A DNA stretch of 64,000 nt from Dipteronia dyeriana (Eukaryota > Streptophyta > Magnoliopsida > Sapindales > Sapindaceae), in the NCBI GenBank assembly GCA_032871835.1, contig CM065299.1, positions 32,476,074 to 32,540,073 of the forward strand. Direction: 5' to 3'. A program made the position numbers and the translations under genes. A model generated the notes under the pieces. It was not told where the DNA came from. It saw only the letters and a list, made by a program, of their open reading frames with translations, and did not search any database. Positions 32,875 to 44,626 of this stretch are shown in pieces; position 1 is the stretch's first letter, and each line of letters opens with the position of its first letter.

Positions 32875-33310
32875 GGCACCACCCCCCACCAAGAAGGGTC
32901 TGAGTGTAAGAGCATAGTTGCCGTACAGATCTCGAGATCAGGAAATAGCTAGATAGCCCTCCTGATGCCTTGGTTGAGCTACCACCCCCAAGAAGGATCT
33001 GAGTGTAAGAGCATAGTTGTCATCCAGATCTCAGGACCGGGAAATAGCTAGATAGCTCTTCTGATGCCTTGGTCAGGCTACCACCCCAAGAAGGATCTGA
33101 GAGTAAGAGCATAGTTGACATTCGGATCTCAAAACCAGAAAATAGCTGGATAGCCCTCCTGATGACTTAGTCGGGCTACCACCCCTAAGAAGGATCCGAG
33201 TGTAAGAGCATAGTTGCCATCCAGATCTCGAGACCAGGAAATAGCTAGATAGCCCTCCTTATACCTTGGTCAGACTACCGTTCCCCCTAAGAAGGAATCG
33301 AGCTTGAAAG
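32875..33310 (-). repeat. 99-bp tandem repeat array, element 4
   Basis: About five units in reverse orientation relative to those in elements 1 and 3, as expected because the whole element is reversed. The boxes CCAAGAAGG (reverse of CCTTCTTGG) recur at about 32890, 32988, 33084, 33185 and 33285. The first unit holds the variant GGCCGGGCACCACCCCCC. Confidence 0.88.
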
Positions 33311-33845
33311 CGTGGAAGCCCTCCTGATCCCGAGCCCATGAAGGGGGCTAAACTGGTCTTTACTTAAATGTTCTATTCGGGATATAGCCCTCCAAATGAT
33401 CTCGGGGATGGAGGGCTCAATTTACTTAAACTCTAAATGCTCATGTTAATTCACTAGCTCTCCTTGATACAGTGTTACTTACTACAGCAGACCAACAATC
33501 AAACAAGGGGACTGTCAACAGAAGAAGTTTAACCAGGAATTTCATTAGTATAGCGGCTCAATGCCAATAATTTTTTTTCCTTATATTATTTTACCCCCAA
33601 AGATAGCTCGTTTTGATATAAAAGCTGGACGACCAAGCAAGTACATGCAAGCCAGAGTTAGATCTAAGATTAATATTTATTATCAAGTAAGGGAGCCTGT
33701 CCCCCAACAAGGCTACAACATGCAAGGGGGGGCCAATCCCGGGTTCCGGCCTACAAAAGAAAAATAATAAAAGACCAAACTCAGTTGAAGATGGGATGCC
33801 CACCCCATTTTCTGGGCATTCAAAATAGATCACATGGATGAGAAC
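33311..33845 (-). other. ORF X 3' region, element 4
   Basis: No gene is seen. On the minus strand AATAAA lies at 33676-33681, about 165 bp after the ORF X stop, as in elements 3 and 6. Confidence 0.5.
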
Positions 33846-36321
33846 TCAAGCTTCTTCATCTTCGTAAGGGTCTTCAGCTTCCTCCTCCACATGATGGACC
33901 TCGCCTCTTGCTCCTCTCTCCAGTCGCGGCTCATCCTGATCAGCTGCATTTACCGCTTCGGCCACTTCCTCTTGGGATCAACCCCTGCTGTCTCGGGGTC
34001 AACATGATCTTCCTCCATGATTTCATCGATCACCGTCATAACTTCAGGCGGTATATCTGCATCAAGAAGGCTGGTCACCGACTTAGGCACCTTCCCGCCT
34101 TCTGTTGGCTCTATTCTTGAGATCACCACGGGGGGATCTCGGGCTTCAGCAAGGCCGCCTTCTAGATCCTTGTTATGAACCCCCTTCAAGGATTCACCGG
34201 ACCAGATACTGGAAAGGCTGGAATATGAGGAGGTAGATCTGGCACCTCCAACTTCTTCCAAGCTCCCTCCCTGGAATGGCTAGCTCTATCAATTTCGGGA
34301 TAAGACATCTCCACCGCCCGTGACATGACCTCTGCTCTATCCCAGCCTGTAATGCTGGAGAAATCGAATGGGGGATGAAAAGCCTCTGTAACCTGATAGG
34401 AGGTATAGAAATACCCCTCGCTTAAAAAGGCTTCCACTTCAGCTTAGAGCTGGGTAATTCGAGCCTGCAAGTTTTGGTTTTCAACATCTAGGGCATTCTC
34501 CTCTCCCCTCCGGTCATCCTGCTGGCTAGCCCGCCTCTTCGACCAGAGAGTCACCTAATCAAAAATTCACTTCAGCCTCTACATCTCCATTCCTTGTTGG
34601 CTGGAGGTAATTTCCTGGACCAAGGTCTGAGCCCGTCCAAGCAACCCCGTGGCTCGCTCAGCTTCAGCCTCAGCCTTAGCATTGGCTGCCTGATCACTGA
34701 GGAATGTTACCTGATGCCCCATGGACACCTGAGACTTGAAAGCCTGCAAAGGAAAATCATGTTAGAAAATGACAAGTCAAGCGGCTCAATAAAAAAGTAA
34801 AAGCGACAATTACCTCGGCTAAAAGGGCGGACCCTTTGGTGATCAAGATGTCCACGGGTATCGCGGTCATCCTAGAAAGCCTGCCGCCTGGACAAAATGC
34901 GAAAAATTGCTTCAGAACCTCGTCATGACCCTCCAAGCTCGAATACTTGTGGGGGCGAGAAAGGGCGACCTCAAAAAAATCAGCATCGGGCTCCTTGGGA
35001 ACCTCGACTACCCGGGATACAACCGGATCTGCAGAGAGGGGTAACGGGACTCTGGGGGCATCGTTTGGAGCAGTAACTTTTGGTGGAGGAGCAGGAATAG
35101 ACTTATTGACGACTTGGGAAGCAGACCCTCCTCGGTTTAGAGCCTTTACAGCCAGAGATGCTAGAAGAGCCATCTTGGACTTCACCTGGAAGGAGAAGGG
35201 GAAGGAACGAACGGGGAAGCTACCTTAGTGGTTGACCCCCCCTTCTTCGGAACAGTCGGGAGAGCTCCCAGGGATGATCTGGAAGGAGGAGGAGGTATCC
35301 CAGCTTGTCGGGCTTTGTGAAAACCTGGAGCAACAACAAATACTGTTAGAGAAAAAAATCAAGATCATCAGAACTGAACCCTCCAATAAAAAAAGAAAAA
35401 GAAAAAACAAGATAGATCGAAGGGGCCAGCGGTCAAAAACTTCAGATTCAAATTGTTCCGACCTAGGATGGTCTTCGGCACGATTTCAGACTCATCGTGC
35501 AAGGAATCCTGACCCCAGGTGGGTTTGTCACTAAAGGCGGTGGGAACCTCGAGCTCATGCCCGCTGATGAAGACGGAGCTCCCCTAGTCTCCCCCCGCCA
35601 ATACCCATTCTTCTTTCCAAGCAGGGTCCTTCTTTGATGCCCCGGGGATGATAAAACTGAGCTTATTCTTAGCCTTGGTATAGAATTGGCCTCGTAGGAC
35701 TCTTGCCAGGCTACCAATCTGGAAAAGAAAGGAGAGCTCCTTAGCCCCGGGCTCCCTAGTTACGCCGCTCAGATCGCATTGCTCCTTCCACAATACCAGG
35801 AAGCCGATTAGATGCCTCCAAAAGCCAGGCATAAGTTGAAGCGGAGCCAGCTGAAGAGCATTGAGAGCCCTCCATAGGGTGGGGTGAAGAGGGAGCCTCA
35901 CCCCGCTCTCAAAAACAGCGACATGGATAGGAAGCACGCCTTTAGGTGGGCTAAAAGCATCGTAGTTCCGATGGGGGATGGCTAGAGAAACATTATCAGG
36001 AATACCATACTTTTCCCATAGACGACCGATCGACTGAGGGTCAACAGTAGAGTCGGGGATTACCCTGGGTTTGAAAGGAAGGGTTATCTATGGAGAAAGC
36101 TCCGCCACCGTGACTTGAACCCTCCCGACCGTATCTAATCTCTCTCCAACATTAGAGTCTTCATCGAATAAGTTCAGAGGGTTGTCAAGCCGATTCGAAA
36201 AGCCAGAGCCGATAGAAGATTCCTCATCGCTTGAAAACCCTCACACCGGCTTAAGAAAAGCTAGGTTAGGGCCCCCAGAGCCCTCCACCAAGGCATCAAC
36301 ACTATCTGCGGAAGTCGACAT
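33846..36321 (-). pseudogene. Antisense ORF X, element 4 copy
   Basis: Antisense to pol. The ATG complement is at 36319-36321, and the TGA is at 33846-33848, giving the same ends as in element 3. The central domain is open at 35584-35937 (LPIHVAVFESG, LMPGFWRHLIGFLVLWKEQC). Exon 2 is read in 34757-35185 (KSKMALLASLAVKALNRGGS). Intron 2 fits 34744-34813 (GAG|GTAATTG to TTTGCAG|GCTTTC). Intron 1 has a good acceptor at 35343, but its donor region (near 35420) is deleted. The C-terminal coiled-coil and acidic part is open at 33950-34261 (PPEVMTVIDEIMEEDHVDPE). TATTAAA at 36440-36446 is the putative TATA box. Function is unknown. Confidence 0.72.
34744..34813 (-). other. Intron 2 of ORF X (element 4)
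   Basis: 70 bp on the minus strand with GT donor and TTTGCAG acceptor, matching introns in elements 3 and 6. Confidence 0.62.
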
Positions 36322-36649
36322 TGATGGGCAAGAAAGATAAGAAAGCAAGCGGAAGATAGAGACAGATAAAGCAGGGAAGAAGAAATTTTAAAGTTTGAAG
36401 ATTTGAGGAAGTATGAAGAAAGTGACGGTCAGGCCAGGCTTTAATAGAGGTTTATTGGCGATATCTTCGGAAGGATCACCTGAAGCCGTATTATAGCCGT
36501 TTTCCTTCAAATAACACTCAGTTTCAAATTCAAAATGTTGGGTAGTTAATGAGAAGATTTCACTCTCATTAATTATCTTGATGGCGAAAAACTTTCTCAA
36601 CTAAACAAGGAATCTGACTCCAACCCTAACTCTACCACCAGGTGTTCAA
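36322..36649 (-). promoter_or_regulatory. ORF X leader and promoter region, element 4
   Basis: No gene is seen. It contains TATTAAA at 36440-36446 (minus), 125 bp before the ORF X ATG, and a conserved stretch up to the PPT. Confidence 0.45.
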
Positions 36650-36664
36650 GTCAGAGCGGACTTC
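36650..36664 (+). other. Polypurine tract, element 4
   Basis: It reads GTCAGAGCGGACTTC directly before the 3' LTR; one purine has changed to C. Confidence 0.72.
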
Positions 36665-37746
36665 TGTTAATAGTGAAATTTGGTCAGGGATCTAAGAGAA
36701 ATTTTCCATCCATAATCGATAATCATGAAGCCCGAAAAGATCGTAAAGCCACCCGCAGAAGCAAGGAAGGTCGGTTCGGCTTCAAAGCTACTAGAAGACA
36801 AGCCAGACGTGACCGGGATGAACCCCCACGAGAGTACTGGAAGTCAGGCTTCTCCAGGCCATCTATCGGGGAACCTCGGCTCCAAGGTCCAGCTCCATAA
36901 CCGCCCCGTAAATGACAGGGGAAGTCTCCAAGCTCAAGAGAGCTTCGAAAGAAGCCCGTTGTCCTTGCTGGACATAAAAGAAGAATGATGCCTAAATAAA
37001 CATTACCCCAGCTACCTCCTAGCAAGGTCTACAAAAGCACCTCAAGCCCCCAAGGGTCAGGGAAAATACATCTTAAGCTTCTAAGAACAGAGCCAGAGCA
37101 GGGATCTACCTCGCTCTACGGGGCAACAAGCAGCTGGCAGAGTGACCTCCATGAAGATCCATGACACGAGTGCACACAGGATCATCTCCATATAATATTT
37201 ACATGTCTATCAAGAGTTTAAATTCAAATAAGGGAACAAGCTTATCTTCGTCAACGATATCATCGAATCCGGAAACAATTCAAATTTAAATAGCGAATCT
37301 CGTCCGATAAGGAGGGAACGGATTCATGAGATTACGGTAGAGTATTCGCGAACTAAAAACCTACTTGGATGATATATATAAGTTGAAGCCAAGCATGGTA
37401 AAAGAAAAAACGAATGACAGAGACAGAAAATCATAAACAACAGATATACACATAGAATGAGGGCCTAAATTCTGATTACAGAACACGGTCACCTTTATAT
37501 CCACTATTCGATAGGCACCGAGGTGCCACCACCTTACACCTCCGAGAGATAGTGAGCAAACAAGAGAGTAATTTGTATCTTAAAGCAATATATCAATAAT
37601 AGAGCTTCTATTTACTGTTATTGCCACTCGTCTCTCTCTTAAACAGGTCGGGAAACAACGGTACCGACCCCGGCCACTACTTTCGTGGTAGTAGTCTCGA
37701 GGGTGTTAATAGAAATTTCCCATCTCTAGTAAATTTCCCGTCAACA
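36665..37746 (+). repeat. 3' LTR of element 4
   Basis: It starts TGTTAATAGTGAAATTTGG and ends CCGTCAACA, 1082 bp. It pairs with 25591-26701. TATAT follows, matching the left flank of the element. Confidence 0.92.
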
Positions 37747-38048
37747 TATATAATTATTGTTAACGGAAAATTTGTTTAGGATGAGAAATCCCCATTAACA
37801 CCCTCGAGACCACTACCACGGAGGTGGTTGCCGGGGTTGGTATGGTTGATACCTGACCTGATCTTGTATGAATAAAAGGAGGATGAAACAGGAGCTAGGA
37901 GACAAGCCGTCCCGCCCGTCGGGCTTCGTGCTTATATAGTAAATCTGGTGACTAAAGGTGACAAGCCATCCAACTCATCGGGCTTCGTGCTTATGAAGTA
38001 GATATGGGGAGCTTAAGGTTCTTTTACTGGTGTGAAGGGGTTGATCTT

Positions 38049-38072
38049 GGTCCTGGTCCTGGTCCTGGTCCT
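38049..38072. repeat. GGTCCT hexanucleotide repeat, 4 copies
   Basis: Four perfect copies. The paired LTR has nine imperfect copies at 44920-44973. Confidence 0.9.
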
Positions 38073-38705
38073 CGATCGGGTTCCGAGCCCTTCATGGTAC
38101 CTGGAACCCGGTTCTAGAGCCCGATTCCTTCCTGTAATTTCCCGACCTAGATAACAAGTAAGAAAGGGGGCTTATCTGGCTCCAGTATCGAAGAGCTCGA
38201 TTTTTGCCATAGAGATGATGCAGAAGAGTCCATCGACTTCCTTCAAGCTGGTTTTGGTGATGTGACTTTAGCATGTAGATGGAAAGATAAGAGTGCTAGG
38301 TCCAGCGAGGTAGGAATCTAGCTCTCACTCATATACATATGCATTACACAGGACACAAGTAAGAGAAACACAAATCTTTTGTAGAGGGAGGTGGACTGAC
38401 CAAGGGGGAAAAAGCATCATGAATGATCAAATGCTGAAAAACCCCAAGGCAGTATCCGGAGGAAGGGGGAATACCCTTCCTTATGTATATATCAAAGAAT
38501 ACTCTGGGAAGCATACAAGGATAGTGAAGTAATACATTGTAGTTGCTCCATAGAGCTTACAATGGTGGTCGAATGTAGGCCGATATTTTCGTGGTATATT
38601 CTAGATAAAGGTAAAACATACATTGATGATGTCGAGAGATCTCTAAACGAAGCATGTATCTTCTCTCCTTTATTGGAGCCCGATACAATATGCCTTTTAT
38701 AGGCA

Positions 38706-38713
38706 TATTTATA
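38706..38713 (-). promoter_or_regulatory. Putative LTR TATA box, element 5
   Basis: The minus strand reads TATAAATA. The same is at 45625-45632 in the other LTR. Confidence 0.45.
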
Positions 38714-40003
38714 CATGATAACCACCTTGGCGTGCAAGTCCAAGACTCTTCAATTAGTCTTTGTTTCCTTATCGAATACGATCCTTTCTTTAATGTAGTT
38801 AATCGGCTTGTAGCTATTATCTCAGAGAAGATATGATTGTTTCCTCTTTGGACTCTTCCCTCCTTGCTAGGTGGGATTTTTTGTTATAGTTGACCCCTAA
38901 TAATCGGTTGTGGAGGATATCTTGGAGGAAAAGGTATTTGTTTCCTCTTTGAACTATTTCACTAATGATGGCCATTAAAGAGTTGAATATTCTCTTATTA
39001 ATGGTGTTGATCAGGTTATTAACTGGGTTGACTGCCTCCATTATTGCGGTTGACCTCATTAATGGTACTTTAAATGTCATGGAAGTCAATCCCCTCTTCT
39101 TACGTTGCCGAGAGGAGGGCTCTAGTTCTGCATGTCACTTTGGAGAGGTACTTCATGGAGGTTACCTGAGGTGACATTTGATATTTCTTGAGGGCGAGGT
39201 ACCCTAGGATCCCGTACACTAGTGAGGTCCCCCGGGGACCTCTCGATTGTCACGGAGCTAGATGCTAGTTTTCCCATGAAGCTTGTGCTAACCATTTTAG
39301 GGGTGAAATATCCCACAGGGTTCTAACCTTGTAGCTGGGAGCTTGGTTTAGCTACGACGAGCTTTATCATGGAGCTTGACCTAATTATGCAGGCTTTCTA
39401 GCGGGGTAGCGGGCTTGGCTGGCAAGCCCTGGTAAGGTGTTTGCCATAAACTGGTGACCTTGGCTCACTTCTGGAAGGGTGGAGAGGTACGCTCGAGTAC
39501 TGCTCTTGCTACTTGATTTAACCATACCAGGATCTACAGTGGATCTTGATGCTTTTGGTGACGACGGTGCTTTACGGGGCTGCTTTCTTTTATGCTCGGA
39601 CAGGTCGAGATTACACCTCGACGAGGCAAGAGTACCTTTACAAGACAAGTTCGGCTTCTTGAAGGTCTCCTAGTGAAAGTAGAGATAGAAGCAAGCTCTA
39701 AGAGAGTGTCACGAGATACCTTGATGTCAATGGACCCTTATCCTTTCACGTCGACCTAGATTCGGGCTTTATCCTAGTATAAGAAGCTTGACGCGGTCTC
39801 GTCGGGCTTTATTTGGTAAGCCTGGACACATGCGAGATGCTTAGATGGTATGGGCGGCCTTGCCTTGCTCTTGTAAGATCACGTGGTAGCTCGACCTCAA
39901 GGACCTTGACACCTTATCATATAAGCCCGAATTCGGACAATTGCAGGAAGGCTGGGAAGTTGAAAATTCTTCTTTGGTCCCTAGCCAAATTTTGCTATTA
40001 ACA

Positions 40004-40018
40004 GAAGTCCCCGCTGAC
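40004..40018 (-). other. Polypurine tract, element 5
   Basis: The minus strand reads GTCAGCGGGGACTTC, nearly the same as the tract in the coding elements. Confidence 0.72.
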
Positions 40019-40289
40019 TTGAACACCAGTAAGTATTTAGGGTTGGAGTCTGAATCTTTTACTACATGAAGAATTTTGCTTGACCCTTTTTATTGGTAAC
40101 TAGTATCGTTCCTTGTGATTGGCTTAGAGAATCTGGGTACTATTCATTCCTGCAAAATAAATGAGCGTATTGCTCGATCATGTCGGATGAAGCTTCTGTG
40201 GTTAATATGGGTACCTAGAGTTCCTTTTCCAGGAATCACGGTACTTAAAAGAGCTGGCGAAATGATTCTTGTAGGCATCTATGCCATTT

Positions 40290-41165
40290 AGATTCTTCCT
40301 AGTGGGGTTAGCCCAGCCAAGGCAGCAGGATGATCTTTTGGTTGTTCTGATCTTGTGATCTAACAGGTAACTATGCTCTAACGCTTAGATCCTTCTTGGA
40401 GGTCGTAGCCCGACCAAGGCATCAGGAGCGCTATCTAGCTATATCCTGGTATCAAGATCTGGATGGCAACAATGCTCTTATACTCAAATCCTTCTTAGGG
40501 GTTGTTGCCCGACCAAGGCATTAGGAGCGCTATCTAGCTATATTCTGGTATCAAGATCAGGATGGCAACAATCCTCTTACACTCACACCCTTATTGGGGG
40601 TCGTAGCCCGACTAAGGCATCAGGAGCGCTATCTAGCTATATCCTGGTATCAAGATCTGGATGGCAACAATGCTCTTATACTAAAATCTTTCTTGGGGGT
40701 TGTAGCCCGACCAAGGCATCAGGAGCGCTATCTAGCTATATCCTGGTATCGAGATTTGGATGGAAATAATGCTCTTACACTCAGACCCTTCTTGGGGGTC
40801 GTAGCCCGATAAAGGCATCAGGAGCGCTATCTAGCTATATTCTGGTATTTTGATCCGGATGGCAACTATGCTCTTACACACAGACCCATCTTGGGGGTCG
40901 TAGCCCGACCAAGGCATCAGGAGCGCTATCTAGCTATATCCTTTTATTTTGATACAGATGGCAACTATGCTCTTACACTCAGACCCTTCTTGGAGGAGGT
41001 CACCCGACCAAGGCATCAGGGGTGATGAGGGGGCTTCCCCTATCAATCCCTGGTCTCGAGATCTGGATGGCAACTATGCCCTTACACTCAGAACCTTCTT
41101 GGCAGGGGTGGTGCCCGGCTGAGGCATCATGAGCGCTGTCAAGCTATTTCCTGGTCTCGAGGCGA
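40290..41165 (+). repeat. 99-bp tandem repeat array, element 5
   Basis: About nine unit starts at 40290, 40391, 40490, 40588, 40688, 40787, 40887, 40985 and 41093. It is the longest array in the window. Units carry GCCCGACCAAGGCATCAGGAG and CTATCTAGCTATATCCTGG, the last a variant limited to this element. The final unit begins GGCAGGGGTGGTGCCCGG as in the other arrays. Confidence 0.9.
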
Positions 41166-42519
41166 TCATTATAGAATTACCATGGCGATCCTCCTGAAGG
41201 GATTAATCCAGCCCGGGTCATTAAGAGAACTATCTATCTCTCCTAGTCAAGGTGATCCTCCTAGAAGGATTCGATCTAGTTCAAGGCATCAGGAGTGCGG
41301 TGTAGCTCTCCTTGTAATATCGATCCTCCTGGAAGGATTTATTACGGATACCGAAGTCGAAAGGGATGCAAACTCATGTCGAGCTGATACGAAGTTGTAT
41401 CGATGCATGGTGGTATCAGTTGATAGCTAGTCTCGCTCTAGGAGTTTTTTAACGAGTAGAATCTCTTGAGATGATCTACATTATGAGTGTAGATAGTAGA
41501 ATGGCTCTCTGTAAAAGACGTTTTTTATTGCGAACTAGAGGAAATTGTCTCATGCTAGGGTCATCGCCCCTCTCACTGGAGTATTGAGAAAATATTGAGC
41601 TTCTAGTCCCCAAGTTATGTAACCAATTTGGAAGTCTGCTTGGGGTAGATGCGAGCCTATAACAATCGTAATGGAGCTCGAGACCCCACTGTGAACGAAT
41701 CAGGACTTTTGGGTGCTCCCCGAACGGATCGAGACCTCGATGGCTCACTAGGGCATTAGAAGGTCCCGTACAAATGTAGAGGAACCATCGGTATGATAAT
41801 CTTCGAGAGCAAGCTGGTGTTTGCTAAGGTCGAGCTCGTGCCAGCCAAGGAGGATGGTTACTTCTTCAACCAATGACCACATGGTGGGAGTGGTTTAAAC
41901 TCTGCAAGGTAGCTTGGCTACCTTGAGAGCCATGGTGGGTGCTTCATTTGCTGAAGGACGCTTCTGCGTTGCTTGCTAGGCAGCTCGAGCTCTTCTTCCC
42001 TCTGACCTGATCATCATTGGAGGATGGATACCTTGAATAGATCACAGAGAAAGATGAGAGTTGCCAGGGTCTGCTCTGACTGAAGTCAGAAATTATTGAG
42101 ATGATGGATGCGCAGATGATTAGGAGGACTTGGTTCCCATTCCTGCTTTCATGTCTAGTCGTGTTGAAGTAGGAACTACCTCTAAGTCCTCTGCTGCTGC
42201 AAATGCATGGGGGGCTTCAAGTCTGCCTACCTTTCTATCTGAATCTATTAAAGTAGAGGTCAAGATTGTTGTTACCAAGGTAGGAGAGGTAAGAGAAGTA
42301 AGAGAGGTATGAGAGATCTCGATTGATCCAACTTATGAGATGGAGGTCAAGGCTGATTGAAGTTGATCCAACCAAGGTGGTGGAAGCTGACTCTGAAGTA
42401 GCAGTGTTAAGGGATGATGACCCGTCCTTCAACCAAGCAATGAGACTAAGGAGGAAGGAGCTGCTACTGTTGATGAGACTAACCAGAAAGGTAGATCGGG
42501 ACCAAGGTAGCTCGCTAGG
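41166..42519. other. Unique inner region of element 5
   Basis: No gene is recognised. It contains three copies of a GATCCTCCTGGAAGGAT-type motif at about 41183, 41249 and 41324, each followed by short repeat-derived text, and otherwise unique sequence. Small frames (41476-41748 minus, 42235-42555 minus) have no features of a real protein. Confidence 0.5.
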
Positions 42520-44050
42520 GTGATGAATGGCCACATACAAGTAGAGAGGAGACACCGGCCTAGTAACTGTCTAGAGACATGCTCGGGATTCTAGAAGTTT
42601 CCTGCGACGTATATAAGACTTTGGACCCCTCCGGGATGAGTGGTGACTCACTTGAGCATTGGATGACCCTATATGAATGGAGATGGGCTACCTGTCTGGT
42701 ACCGGTCTAGAGGCATACCTGGGATTTTAAGGAGCCCCTAACAACTGAGAGAAAACTCTGGACCATGTTGGAACGAATCGAAAGTTCAGTGGCTCACTTG
42801 GGCGTTGACATGCCCTGTATAAGAAGTGAAGAGCCACTTGGCCTTACAGTGAGGTTGCTGCTCCAGAGGTTAGCTTAGGCATGTAGAAGGCCTTACCAAG
42901 AGTGGGAAACCTCTGGGCTCTCCTTGATCAGATCGGTCTTCCGTGGCTTGCTACGGTGATGAATGGCCCGGTACATATAGAGCGAAGCCAACGGTCTTGT
43001 AGCGATGCTACCGCTCTAGAAGCTTGCTTAGGCACGTAGGTGGCCTTACCAAATATGGGAAACTTTTGAGAGCTCCTCGATCGGATCGGGCTTCGGTGGC
43101 TTGCTAGGCTGTGAATAGCCCGGTAAACATGGAGCAAAGCCACCGGAGGTACTGGTCCAGATGTATGCTCGGGATCCTAGAAGCCCCATGCAATTGAAAT
43201 GAAGCTCTGGACCAAGATGGAATGAAACAGGAGCTCAATGGCTCAATTGGGCGTTAACCGATCCTGTATAAGAAGTGAGGAGCCACTTGGCCTTACAGTG
43301 AGGCTGCTGCTCTAGAAGTTTGCTTAGGCCTGTAGGAGGCCTTACCAAGAGTGGGAAACCTCTGGGCTCTCCTAGATCAGATCGGGCTTCGGTGGCTTGC
43401 TAGGGCGATGAATGACCCTGTACATATAGAGTAAAGCCACTGGTCTTGTAGCGGTGCTACCGCTCTAGAAGCTTGCTTAGGCAAGTAGGAGGCCTTACCA
43501 AATGTTGGAAGCTTCTAAGTTGTCCACAATCGGATCGGGCTTCGGTGGCTTGCTAGGGCGGTGAATGGCCCTGTACACATGGAGCAAAGCCATCGGTCTG
43601 GTACTAGTCTAGAAGCATGCTTGGGATCTTTGGAGCCCCCAGCAATTTGAAAGAAGGCTCTGGACCATGCTGGAATGGATCAGGGTCGTAGTGGCTCACT
43701 TGGGCGTTGACCGACCCTGTATAATAAGTGAGGAACCACTTGGCCTTACAGTGAGGCTCCTACTCTAGAGGTTTGCTTAGGCATGTAGGAGGCCTTACCA
43801 AGAGTGGGAAACCTCTGGGCTCTCCTCGATCAGATTGGTCTTCGGTGGCTTGCTTAGGCGGTGAATGGCCAGGTAAACATGAAACCACAGGTCTGGTACT
43901 GGTTCAGAGGCATGCTTGGGATCTTTGGAGTCCCCTAAAATTGAAATGAAGCACTGGACCATGCTGGGATGGATCAGGGTCGTAGTGGCTCACTTGGGCG
44001 TTGACTGGCCCAGTGCATGAGGCGTGGAACCATTAATCTTCTTCTGGTCG
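42520..44050 (+). repeat. Higher-order tandem repeat, about 450 bp, element 5
   Basis: The box CCTTACAGTGAGG recurs at 42842, 43292 and 43744, a period of about 450 bp. Inside it a half-unit based on GGCTTCGGTGGCTTGCTAGG recurs at about 42940, 43090, 43388, 43540 and 43840. This gives a two-level structure of roughly 150-bp and 450-bp periods over about 1.5 kb. It is not seen in any other element here. Confidence 0.85.
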
Positions 44051-44603
44051 TGCTGCTCTAGAAGCTACACAGCTGAGTTAGCTTCTTAGATTCATGGATC
44101 GACCTACTACCTCTACCTAGGAGCTTACGAAGGGCGGACCTGGAGGCATGAGGGGATCCGTATGAACAGGTCGAAGCCCAGTGGATCTGCTGGATAAGTG
44201 ATACACTAGTGGCAGAACGAATCTGCTGTAGAAGAGCAGGATAGGTGCCGTTCTACTGTATAGGAGCTATCGATGTATCAGAATGGTTCAGCTATATAGG
44301 AGATCTTCAAGTGGGGAGCTACTGTATTGGAGCTCCACGATTATCTGAGCAGATTCACTTCATAGGAGTAGCATAATGAACTGGTTCCACCAGGAATCCC
44401 ACGTACCATATTTGCTCCACAACGAACGAAACTCGTTAAATGATAGAGTGAGCACCACATGCAATGCACAAGCGATATAGACAAGTATGGAGAAAAGACA
44501 TTGTATAAAGTAAATGATATTCCATAAATGATGAATCTGTTACCTCGATAGTATAATGATACTCGTGTAGTGACATAGAGGTATTTAAAAGGGGTGTGGA
44601 AAC
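44051..44603. other. Leader region of element 5
   Basis: Non-coding, between the 450-bp repeats and the PBS. It corresponds in position to the gag leader of coding elements, but no Gag sequence is seen. Confidence 0.5.
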
Positions 44604-44621
44604 TTCCCACAGACGGTGCCA
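44604..44621 (-). other. Primer binding site, element 5
   Basis: The minus strand reads TGGCACCGTCTGTGGGAA, five bases from the LTR end, identical to element 4. Confidence 0.78.
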
Positions 44622-44626
44622 GAAAG

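Larger units (their letters stand above)
25591..37746 (+). mobile_element. Element 4: complete-structure Tat-type retrotransposon
   Basis: A plus-strand element of 12,156 bp with two full LTRs, PBS, gag, protease, RT, two RNases H, integrase, tandem repeats, antisense ORF X (minus strand) and PPT. It is flanked by TATAT on both sides (25586-25590 and 37747-37751), the five-base duplication expected for integrase. Coding parts have many stops, and the two LTRs differ visibly (roughly one base in ten plus indels by eye), so insertion is old. Confidence 0.93.
37758..40003 (-). repeat. 3' LTR of element 5
   Basis: It begins TGTTAACGGAAAATTTG and ends TATTAACA on the plus strand. It is twice as long as the LTRs of the coding elements, with similarity mainly at both ends. 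Small frames within it (for example 38817-39089 minus) recur in the other LTR but match nothing I recognise. Confidence 0.92.

Noticed and set aside
38492..39089. Minus-strand frames in the LTR of element 5, repeated at 45432-46007
   Set aside because: They recur only because the LTR is duplicated. They differ by frame changes and show no known motif.
42235..42555. 106-codon frame with Ser/Leu/Tyr repeats in element 5
   Set aside because: Low-complexity text (SYLSYFSYLSYL) from a short GAGAGGTAAGAGAAG-type repeat on the other strand; no support as a gene.
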